In this document: positions 23,757-33,455 of the stretch, in pieces
Layout: each line of letters begins with the position of its first letter
How positions within the stretch are numbered: position 1 is the stretch's first letter
Assembly (NCBI GenBank): GCA_034336665.1
Contig: CM067592.1
Location: forward strand, 29,237,819 to 29,301,818
DNA length: 64,000 nucleotides
Direction of reading: 5' to 3'
Origin: Luscinia megarhynchos
Lineage: Eukaryota; Chordata; Aves; Passeriformes; Turdidae
Position numbers and translations under genes: made by a program
The notes under the pieces: model-generated
Told to the model about the DNA's origin: nothing
Seen by the model: only the letters and a program-made list of their open reading frames with translations
Databases searched by the model: none

Positions 23757-24226
23757 GAGACAGCCATGACTGCTACACCACTAGGTCCAGTATTTTGCCT
23801 TTAACCAAGCAAATATGCAAGACAAAGAGTACCAGATTTCCATTCTTACTGCTTAGCCATGAGACCATTCTTCCTCTTTGTGCTAGTTGGAAGACATTAA
23901 GTGATTTGATTTGCATAGAACTATTATAGTAATTTCTCTTTCCGAATCAATTAGTGTTTGTTTATAATATTCCTTCACTCCTTTCCTCAATCTCTTTCTG
24001 TATTCTGTAGGATTTCCAGCAAACCTAAGACAAGATTTGCATACAGACAATTTCAAATGTTTAATTTATGCATGCAAAAATTCATGCAGGAAGGACAGAA
24101 CATGACTATTGCATTTGGAAAAAAGAGAAGTAACCTACACATATGGTTTACACATAGTGTTTAAAAATGAAAAATTGACTTAGTAACTGTAACTACATTA
24201 TATGTGCCTGTCTATGATACTGATTC

Positions 24227-24245
24227 CAAATTGTTGAACAATTTG
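24227..24245. repeat. 19-bp odd palindrome
   Basis: CAAATTGTTGAACAATTTG: two perfect 9-bp arms around a central G. Confidence 0.95.
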
Positions 24246-24252
24246 TATGTTC

Positions 24253-24308
24253 AAATTTAAGAATATGCACTCTAATGCTCAACATTAGAGTACATTCTCT
24301 TAAATTCA
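24253..24308. repeat. Imperfect hairpin with about 24-bp arms, 5-nt loop
   Basis: The left arm 24253-24277 ends GCACTCTAATG, the loop is CTCAA, and the right arm 24283-24308 starts CATTAGAGTAC. Apart from a few bulges and one mismatch the arms pair along their full length, giving a stem of microRNA-precursor size. Either strand could fold. Transcription is unknown. It could equally be a relic of a short inverted-repeat transposon. Confidence 0.8.
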
Positions 24309-24946
24309 GGAATGTATCAATCAAAGACTGCATTAGCCAAACACAGTTCGTGTATTAGTCACTGAAGTCTTGAGAAGCATTTTAAGAGTCAGGATGATGG
24401 TTAAACATTAATATTAGGTAAAAATTACTATTTGAATAGTAACGGATTATGCAGGATATTTCTTTATGTCCCCATTTTATCAACAGCTGATAGTTGTAAA
24501 ATAAGATTATTGCATCAGCAACATGGATTTGTTTGAAAATTAATGAGTATGTTATTCTATTGAAAGGAGCCTGTATCTGTTAGATTGTGTCTTTTAATGT
24601 TCAGTGAATATGCACTATCAGTGCATGGATGAGTGACAGTGCACTTCTCCAATTCTGTTGACAAAAAAACTCAAATGAATTGATCAAACTGAGTGAGAAG
24701 TCCTATCCAATACTCAGTAAAACATATCCATTTTGGGCAGTTTCCTAGAACTGTTGTGTCAGATAAGGATCATGCAGTAAGCCAATTCCTCATTTGGCTT
24801 AAATTTGCCTGCATGCCTTACCTTGGCTCTTCCCTGCATCATTTCCTTTCTTAATTTTTTTAGTTTTTCATTTTTAGGGTTAGTTGGTTTTTTTTTCTTA
24901 TTTAATGGAAATTCGCAGGACAATGGCACTGAGATCAATACTTCAA

Positions 24947-24985
24947 GTTCAAACACTTATATATATATATGTTCAAACACATATA
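24947..24985. repeat. TA microsatellite between direct repeats
   Basis: GTTCAAACAC at 24947-24956 and 24971-24980, separated by a TTATATATATATAT core. The second copy is followed by a short ATATA. Same organisation as the locus at 7788-8019. Confidence 0.9.
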
Positions 24986-27900
24986 AATGTCCAACATTTA
25001 CCTAAGAGCTGGCATATAGATTTTTTATTTTACAAGCACAATTTGTGTCAGCACCTATGAGTTTTTAATTTGTTAAGCACAACAAAACTTTTAGTATTGA
25101 AAAACTTAATCATAAATGCATAAAAGGAGGAATAATATACTCTACTAAAAGTTGTGTACTAAAATCAGTATACTATAATTTATAGAAGGATTTAGCTTTT
25201 GCTCATACTCTATCTTATCAAATTGCATGGGTTTTTTATATTACTGGTCCTTGAGGTTACCCATCTTTATTGCTTTTTGAAGGTTATAGTACTTTTTCCT
25301 CTGTGATTTTGAAAAACACATGCTTCTTTAGCATAAGTATTAATTTAATAGCCTGCAAATGCATTTATTATTACATGTTTTTTGTCCATATCCTGCACCC
25401 AAGAAATAGTAAAGTTATTAATTACTTAAGCAGAGAATCATTTGAGATGCTGACAAAAAATGTCATTGTCATATGGCCAAATGATGGTATCTACACTGCT
25501 TAGTCTAAGAAAATGTGAGCAGCACCTGTCTTGCTTTCACTTTTCATCCATCTCAGAAATTCTGTTGAGAAAATAAACAGAAAATGAATATTGTGACTGG
25601 ATTGCTCAATATCTTGGATGTCATTGTCTGTACATAGAAAACATCTACATATTTAGAATTTTATCTTTGCACAAAAAACTAGAACTAAAGTAAATTCTAT
25701 ATAAATTCAAAATTTTATCTCATTGTAAGGAGCTGTATGGCAATAGTTTAATACGTGTGAAAGGAGAAGAATGGAATGCCTACTTCACCATCAAATGTGA
25801 GCAAGATGCTGGCTGTGATGTATTTTTTTGGAAGGCTGGCACAGTAAATATGCTCAAGTGGAATGAAAGTAATTGAAGGGTATAAAGAATATTTTATGGT
25901 TTTTTTTGCAGACATTGCAAAAAAATCAGTATGCACTCATAATATAACAGAGTCGTAAGCTAGGGGAAACTAGTAAAAAATTTGAAGACTTTTGTTACAT
26001 ACCATGAAAGTTATTAAAGATAATAAAAATCTATAAGGAATTGATGAGATTTTAAACCAGTATTGTTTTCTGTCTTTAAAAACAAATTACTTTCCCCTGT
26101 ATCAGCATCTCTAGGTTTGCTGTGTAGCATTAGGTTCCATAAGAATCCTGATAGTGTAAAGCAATTCAAGAGTTGTGGCATTTGATACACCTGAAGGTTT
26201 TATACAGGATTTTTTAAACATCTGTTTTAATAACAGGTAAGAGTGAATTATCATTAAGCCCAAATACTGCACTGGCAAAGAGGTATCTATCTGATCCTCT
26301 ATATTTCTTAGCCAATAATTACTACAAAGCAGGTCACCTAGACCACATTTCAGGGGCTATGGGTCTGAGAATTAAAAACAAAGGATAGAAGAGAAAAAGC
26401 ATGGGCTGTTGATAAAAAAGTCCAGGACTAGAAATGGAGACTTATTGCTACAAACAATCTTCTGTTACACCAATAAATAATTTCAGGCCAGGAAGGAAAA
26501 AAATCAAGTTCAAATGGAAAAAAAGAAGAAAAATAAATATGTCAAATATATGCAAAAGACATGCCATATACAGTGAAACTGAAAACAATAAGAACTTAAA
26601 GACCAGAGAAGAAAAAAATATCTTAAAATATATTAGCAAATGTATTAAAGTGATCTCAAGCATATCCTAGATTGGGGAAGAAGAAACTAGGTATTGCAAC
26701 ATAATCCTGGTTTAAGAACCAAGGTCGATGACTTCTTGTTTTTCAGCTCTTCTCTTGCTCCCCTTCAAACAACACCAGTGTGATTCCATGAACCTTAACA
26801 CCACACAAGAACAGTTGAAAAGTGAGTGTGACACCAGCAAAACTGAGAGTTTTTAGAAGGGGAAAAAAAAAAAACCAACAAACTTCATATTGAGGATATT
26901 TTTCTAATGTAGTAGTATACCTTTTTATTATTGTTTTTCTTTCTTCTTTTACCTAGATCTTAAATAATAATAATAATAACAACTATTTGAATCTACATTT
27001 CAGTCTTATCAGCAACAATTTTTTTGGCTATACATAGAGTATGTTGGTTCACAACAGGATTTTGATCATAAAAAAAGGAAACCAATGAAATAACCAGGAG
27101 AAGTGAGTGACATGGTAAATGATTGAATGATACCAGAAAAATAATGCTTGGACTGGACAGGCGCACATAGATCAGGCATCATAAACTTTATGTGGTAAAT
27201 CTTTGGGGTAGATGGATAAGGAAGATGCTCCAAAGACCCCAGAATTTGTTGGCACCACTTGCCAACAGGCCCAGCTGTGCTGTGGCAGCAAAGGCACCTC
27301 CTTGGCTTCACTGCAGCCTGGAGACCATAAGCAAAATATAGTGCACAGATTTAGGCAATAGTTCTATCACTTCATCCTTACAATTGGTCTGGGGGTGTTA
27401 TCCATGGGGAAATGTGTGTTGGAGATTGACTTCTGCTGGACAGCCCTGCAGTGGGTTGTAGATGCTTAAGAGTGACAGCTCGTGTCTGAGTGGAAAGGGT
27501 GTGTCTTGTGCTAATGACTGTTGCTCTTGATGTTTAAGAAGCATTTTTTTTTTACTGCATTTTATTATTGTTTTGTTGATTTTACTTAAGAGAATAGTAA
27601 TGTCATTTGCATGAGGGAAGGGCTAAGCTGTGGCTGCACAGTAACTGACCACTTGCCCAAGCACAAGGCAACAGTTTACTGCACAGTGTGTGCCAGAAGA
27701 CATTAGGAGTTTTGAGAGCTGAAAAGTGATTCTTGTGTTCCAGCACCAGAGCTTCCTTTACAAATTGTTTTAGAATGTTACCAAGAGAGTTGCCCAAGAT
27801 AACATAATGTGTTTTAGGTAGCTTAGATTGGCAGATGACTCTATGACTATTCAGTTTTGTTTGAGTTTTCTCCACAACAAAAAAAAAAAAAAAAAAGAAA

Positions 27901-28189
27901 GGAAAAAAGAGAATCCCATTTTGATGCTTAGGAGTTGTTATACATGTTTGTGATGGGGAAGGAGGGAAAGTTCATTCCCTGATTTCTCACCCATTTCCAA
28001 TAGAATGGTTAATGAAGTTGAGAAGATTAGAAAAACAATACAAATTTGAAAAATAAAACACAAAGTTGCGCTATATATATGATATAGAGAGACTTCATAC
28101 TGTGTTTTTCCAAGACCTTAAAGACATTTCATCTTGCTCCCCCTGTAATAAATTTTTCTAATTTTTCTATTTCTTCAGTTTTTCGTCTT

Positions 28190-30150
28190 GAGTACCTGGG
28201 CTGGTAGATGGTGTCAGGGAGCAGAATGGTCCCCCTGTTATCCAGGAAGAGGCAGTCAGAGAACTGCTGAGCCACTTGGATATTTATAAATCTATAGGAC
28301 CAGATGGGATCCACCCCAGGCTGATGAGGGAGCTGGCAGATGAGCTTGTGAAGCCTCTCTCCATCATTTACAACAGCCCTGGCTCACTGGTGAGGTTCTG
28401 AAACACTAATCTTAGAAAATTAGGATTTTAGTTACCTTGCTGAAAATAATTAAAAGTTAGAAGTTAGAAGGGAGTAGTTATCTGAAACGTAAATAATTGA
28501 TTGTCTGTCATTTCATGTTTGTTCAGCTGTGCTTACAATGGGAAAAGACGAAACTAGTGAGCAGATCCAAAGGAACATAGACAATGCAACCAGAAACCCA
28601 TTCTTTGGAAAACTGGACTATCCCCAGAAATAATTTGTATTGTCATTGATAGAAAAGGTCAAGAGTTTAGGGTGAGGAAGACTTGCCTTACTTCCTCCTT
28701 TTAAGACCCTTCCCCACAAAAATGACCCCAGACTTAATTTAAGAAGTCAATCACGCATGCTTAATAGCTATTCTAGCTAATTACCACAGGAAGTGGGGGA
28801 TGGGAGGGGCTGCTATTATGAATATGTATTTGTTTAAATCCTTTGCTAATAAATAGACTTTGTGATCACCTGTGATTTTGCAGTGCGTATTAGAGGATTA
28901 CCTCACGCTGCTGCCCAATGCTGAATAGACATATACTTTCTAACTTTAAATTGTTAGAGAGTGTTTTTTTTCCATCACAGTTGAGTATTGGTATTAGACA
29001 AATGCTCATATTTTGGTAATTCAGTTTCAGATGACTGGGCGCTGGCCAATGTGATGCACTTTCACAAAAAGTGTGGGAAGGAGGATCCTGGTAACTCTAG
29101 GCCAGTTAGCCTGACCTCAGTACCTGGTAAGGTAATGGAACAGTTTAAACTGAGTCGCATCACACAGCCCTTAGAGTGTGTCAGACCCAGCGTGGGTTTG
29201 GGAGGGGTAGGTCATGATTGACCAACCTGATCTCCTTTTATGGCCAGGTGACCTGCCTGGGGGATACAGGAAAGGCTGTGGATGTTGTGTTCCTGGATTT
29301 CAGCAAGGCCTTTGACACTGTCTCCCACAGCACACTCCTGGAAAAGCTGCAGCCCATGGCTTGGACAGGAGCACTCTGTGCTGGGTTAAGGACTGGCTGG
29401 ATGGCGGGGCCAGAGAGTGGTGAGTGGTGCTGCACACAGCTGGGGATCAGCCACCAGTGGTGTCCCCCAGGGGTCTGTGCTGGGGCCAGTTCTGTGGATG
29501 AGATACTGAGTCTTTCATTAGTAAATTAGCAGGTGACACTAAGCTGGGAGCCTGTGTCAATATGTTGAAAGGTAGAAGGGCTCTGCAGAGGGACCTGGAA
29601 TGGTTGGATGGATGGGCAGAGTCCAATGGGATGAGGTTTAACAAGTCCAAGTGCAGAGTTCTGCATTTTGGCCACAGTAATCCCCTGCAGTGTTACAGGC
29701 TGGGGATGGTGTGGCTGGACAGTGCCCAGGCAGAAAGGGACCTGGGAGTGCTGGTCAGCAGCTGACTGAACATGAGCCAGCCGAGTGCCCTGGTGGCCAA
29801 GAGGCCAATGGCCCCTGGCCTGTGTCAGAGCAGTGTGGCCAGCAGGAGCAGGGAGGTCATTCTGCCCCTGTACTCTGCACTGGTGAGGTCACACCTCGAG
29901 TGCTGTGTCCAGTTCTGGCCCCTCAGTTTAGGAGGGACCTTGAGACCCTTGAGCACGTCCAGAGGAGGGAACAAGGCTGGTGAGGGGCTGGAACACAAAC
30001 CCTGTGAGGAGCAGCTGAGGGAGCTGGGGGTGTTCAGCCTGGAGAAAAGGAGACTCAGGGGTGACCTCATCACTCTCTACAGCTCCCTGAAAGGGGCTGT
30101 AGTCAGGTGGGGGTCGGTCTCTTTCTCCAGGCAGCCGCTGACAGAATGAG
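28190..30150 (+). pseudogene. CR1 ORF2 reverse-transcriptase relic (split)
   Basis: Translations in several frames recover pieces of the CR1 ORF2 protein, an endonuclease/reverse transcriptase that copies CR1 RNA at a nicked chromosomal site. A frame at 28988-29221 holds the RT finger motif in the altered form NSRPVSLTS. A frame at 29218-29529 holds VFLDFSKAFDTVSH, whose first Asp belongs to the RT catalytic motif A. C-terminal pieces (29562-29765, 29772-30149) include RDLGVLVSS and YSALVRSHLECCVQFW. Motif C (F/YADD) is not intact in any frame. Reading frame changes, stops and the LTR insertion make it non-functional. Confidence 0.85.
28399..29023 (+). mobile_element. Solo LTR (third family) nested in CR1
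   Basis: The insertion interrupts CR1 exactly after GGTGAGGTTC. It begins TGAAACACTAATC and ends GGTAATTCA (TGAA/TTCA inverted ends). Flanks GGTTC (28394-28398) and GTTTC (29024-29028) are a 5-bp target-site duplication with one mismatch. A poly(A) signal AATAAA at 28848-28853 is followed by GACTTTGTGATCACCTG and places transcription on the plus strand. An alternative 3' end at 29029 would give a longer inverted pair TGAAAC/GTTTCA but would remove the duplication. The uninterrupted relative at 44325-46240 confirms the insertion. Confidence 0.88.
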
Positions 30151-30390
30151 AGGACACAGTCTCAAGCTGGCCCAGGGGAGATATAGGTTGCATATTAGGA
30201 AAAAGTTTTTTACAGGAAGAGTGATAAAGTACTGGAATTTTCTGCCTGGGGAGATGGTGGAGTCACATGGATGTGTTTGAAAAAGATTGGATGTGGCACT
30301 CAGTGCCATAGTTTAGTTGAGGTGTTAGGGCACGGGTTGGACAAATGATCTTGAAGGTCTCTTCCAGCATAGTGATTCTGTGGTTCTTTT

Positions 30391-31640
30391 TAAGTATTTA
30401 TCCTCTTTTTAAAATTTCAGGGTTTAATCTCCCTTCCCCTTTTCCCAACTCCTTACCTTCCAAGGCTTTTTCTTGTTTAACAGAAGGGAAAGAATTTTAT
30501 TACTATCATTCCTTTCTTTAATGCTTCAAAATAGTGGATCACCATATGCAAATTAAAAAACCCATTTAAGCTTTTCAATGTATTCCATGGTCTGTCTCAC
30601 TTGACTATTTATAAAAATATTTACAAACTTTCTTTATAATGTTGTTGCTGGGAAGAAACAGTTGTACTGCTCATTGTGCATAAAAATTTGAAAATAAATA
30701 TTTTTGGTGACAAATTTATGTGGTTTTTCTCGAATTTTGAGGAAATATTACTTGTCCATGAATTTATCTGTATTTCAGTAATAATCTATCATAGCAAATA
30801 AGAAAATGTTTAGAATAGTATTTCAATACCTGCTAGGCTACACTGGTGTTCAGAATATAATGGCTACAGAAAGATGGAAGGTAGAAGGAGAATGATTTCT
30901 TTGGTTTCTTGTATCTTTTTGGGGGTTGTTCTCTTGTTTGTTCAGTTTCAGTTTGTAGGTTTAGTTTTGTTTTGCTCTTTGGTTGTTATATTTCCCCTCA
31001 CTAACAGTGGCTTATTACTGCCTTATGAATCTGAAAAGGGAAGCTAATGATTGGTGGATATCATGAGTCTTATTGTCTCTGAATTGTGATAGGACACAAT
31101 TTATAAGTTGATACTTAAAAAGAAAGCATACATTAATTTCCCGTCAAAACAATTTTTGATTCCTGATAACTGGTTTCTGAACAATTTTTCTTATGCACAA
31201 TTGTTAAAAAATTTGTCAAGTTAATCTATAAAACATCATAGATCTCTATATCTTTCTCCCCTTATAAAATATTTGCTACTGCATCTGACCTTCTGTGATG
31301 TCATGACTGGCTGCTGAATATCCATGTACTCAATTATCCCATGGAGAGATTTGGGTCTGGAGGGGTTTTTTGAGATTTGTGGATTTATGTGGTGACTTGG
31401 TTTGATTTTGGTCTTAAGTAGATATAGGAAGAAAAAAAGAAAATTGTTCACTTCTTTATTTCTACAGTGGTGCCAATACTGCTTTTCTGAAAAACAATAG
31501 CAGCACAAAACCTCCCAGAGTTTTAGGCTTTGTGTTAGTTTGAATACATCGAGTATTATTTTGACTGGGATTTATCTATTGGTCATCTTGAATATAGTGA
31601 TGGTCATACTAAATATTTCTTGTGGATGTCTATTGTCTCA
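30391..31640. other. Unassigned AT-rich DNA
   Basis: No gene or repeat family recognised on either strand. Confidence 0.45.
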
Positions 31641-31653
31641 TGTGTGAGACACC

Positions 31654-31692
31654 AAAATGAAAGGTTAAAATGAAAGGTTAAATGAAACTGTT
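31654..31692. repeat. 13-bp tandem repeat
   Basis: AAAATGAAAGGTT twice without mismatch (31654-31666, 31667-31679), then a degenerate third copy AAATGAAACTGTT. Confidence 0.95.
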
Positions 31693-32320
31693 AAATTAAA
31701 GGTTATTGACACCAACCATCAGCAATTTACAAAAGCTGTAGGGTGCTTTGGTACAGCCAGGTTTGTACCCCTGGAACTGAAGGGGAGGAGGAGAGGTTTT
31801 GGGAGTGTGATGGCAAAACATGCAACTTCCAGCCCAGGTTCAGAGGGAGCGTGCACCACCACCCCCAGGGGATGACCACAACAAACTGACGTTTGCTTGG
31901 CAACAAGCTGGATTTTGAGGCTGTTAAGGGGAAGGGTTGAAAACAAGCAAATTTTCAAGGTGAGATTATTCTTTTAATCATGCTAATTTATTCCCTAACA
32001 CAGTTTACTCAGTTGTAAGTCACCCCCCAGCAAGGGGAGGTATTGGAACAGTCACAGGTAGGCCTGAAGATATTCATCCCTTCCGACAAGGCATAATTGG
32101 TTCAGCTATGGTGACATGAGAAACATTGCTCCGTGTATGGGTGGCTATGTCTTTCATCTCAGCTGCCTACTCTTATCCTTCCTTTCTTTATATATTTTCT
32201 TACATAATATCTTATACTTCTGTATTTTTACATTTCTATGGATGATAACCAGAAAGGCTTCATACCCCCTTTCCATTGCCACCAAATTGTACTAAAATAA
32301 ACCTGCCATGGTTTAAACCT
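31688..32320 (+). mobile_element. Possible solo LTR or other GC-richer repeat
   Basis: An island of higher GC (31740-31940, with CACCACCACCCCCAGGGG) is followed by a TATA-like TTATATATTTTC near 32187 and by AAAATAAACC near 32293. It stops before a palindromic GGTTTAAACC (32310-32319) next to a GGAT microsatellite. The order resembles U3-TATA-poly(A) of an LTR. No target-site duplication or family match was found, so this stays tentative. Confidence 0.3.
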
Positions 32321-32408
32321 GGACGGATGGATGGGTGGGTGGATGGATGGATGGATGGATGGATGGATGGATGGATGGATGGATGGATGGATGGATGGAC
32401 GGATGGAT
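32321..32408. repeat. (GGAT)n microsatellite
   Basis: Nearly pure GGAT tetranucleotide array with minor GGGT and GGAC variants at the ends. Confidence 0.97.
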
Positions 32409-33247
32409 ATTTGAAAACTGGTCATTCAACATCATTTCGCTATAATCTGCTTCAAGTGATCCACTTTAACCTCAATTATACTGTACCTCAATTATATTGC
32501 CTTCACTCATGAAGCCAATTACGGTGGGGTAGTTAAAATACAATGGTTTTACTCTGATATTTCAGCTATCCAATAATTAAATTACTTACAAAATGAAAGA
32601 TCTAACGTTGTTTTGGTATTTTAAATGGCAGGAAATTAAAATAAAATAAAATAAATCAGAAGAAAATTAGGAGAAAATCTCCAAAACCTAACAAAATTCA
32701 CTCCCTACCAGGTCTGTCATAATCTCCCAGCTTCATTAAATTTGTACTTTTGAGGGAGAGAGCTTTTCTGGTTTGTTTGGGGTTTTTGTAGAAGATAATG
32801 GATCAGGAGGTTATTTGTTATTTATCCCCAAACTGTGAATTTTGCTTGTATTCTAGCTGTTAGCTGGCAGAATGCAACTCTGTGTCATTACATTTTTAGA
32901 TCCCATAATTTCTGAACTGTAATTTGATAATAGCTGCTGTGTCATACAGGTGAAGAACTTGAATACATCTGCTTGTTTTGATCAAGCTTCCACAGCATTC
33001 TTTTGTAGCTAGAATGAGAATTTACTAAGCATTCAGAAAAACAGAAATAAAGAGTCCCTAACTGAAGTAAGTGCTAACTGTTATTTTCTAGATTGCAGCT
33101 GTGGGGAATATTGACTTCAGATTATATAGCATTATCCCAATCCAGGAATGCATTCTAAACCATGAACATGGAGCAGCGCATGGTTTGGATATACCCAGAG
33201 AGAGATTAAGAAACAAATGAGGTCAAATGTTTGCAATCAAAATAGTA
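32409..33247. other. Unassigned DNA
   Basis: Contains a short (AAAAT)n tract at 32637-32655. Otherwise unassigned, no gene. Confidence 0.45.
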
Positions 33248-33455
33248 TCCCCCCTTCCCCCTTCCCCTTCCCCCTTCCCCTTCCCCTTCCCCTTCCCCTT
33301 CCCCTTCCCCCTTTCCCCCTTCCCCCTTCCCCGTTCCTTTTCCCCTTCCCCTTCCCCTTCCCCTTCCCCTTCCCCTTCCCCTTCCCCTTCCCCTTCCCCT
33401 TCCCCCTTCCCCTTCCCCTTCCCCTTCCCCTTCCCCCTTCCCCCTTCCCCTTTTT
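33248..33455. repeat. (CCCCTT)n hexanucleotide array, G-rich on minus strand
   Basis: About 200 bp of CCCCTT units with occasional CCCCCTT. The minus strand is a run of regularly spaced GGGG tracts, a sequence class that can form G-quadruplexes. The strand is all-pyrimidine/all-purine. Long apparent Pro/Phe or Gly/Lys frames are artefacts. Confidence 0.97.

Larger units (their letters stand above)
23757..28184. other. Unassigned AT-rich DNA with two inverted repeats
   Basis: Holds a near-palindrome (24227-24245) and an imperfect hairpin (24253-24308), both listed separately, a (AAT)n run at about 26965-26981 and an A-run at 27878-27897. There is a GC-richer block at 27150-27320 that I cannot place. 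No gene supported. Confidence 0.45.
28185..30390 (+). mobile_element. Long CR1 copy interrupted by a solo LTR
   Basis: CR1 sequence runs from about 28185 to 28398, is interrupted by an LTR (28399-29023), and resumes at 29024/29029 through to the terminal TTCCAGCATAGTGATTCTG at about 30385. It parallels the CR1 at 44325-46240 almost block for block. GATGAGGGAGCTGGCAGATG precedes the insertion and GGAAGGAGGATCCTGGTAAC follows it in both. It is 5'-truncated within ORF2 and has a complete 3' end. Confidence 0.93.

Noticed and set aside
27603..27625. Octamer-like ATTTGCAT as a regulatory site
   Set aside because: An 8-bp match is expected by chance many times in AT-rich DNA and nothing nearby supports it.
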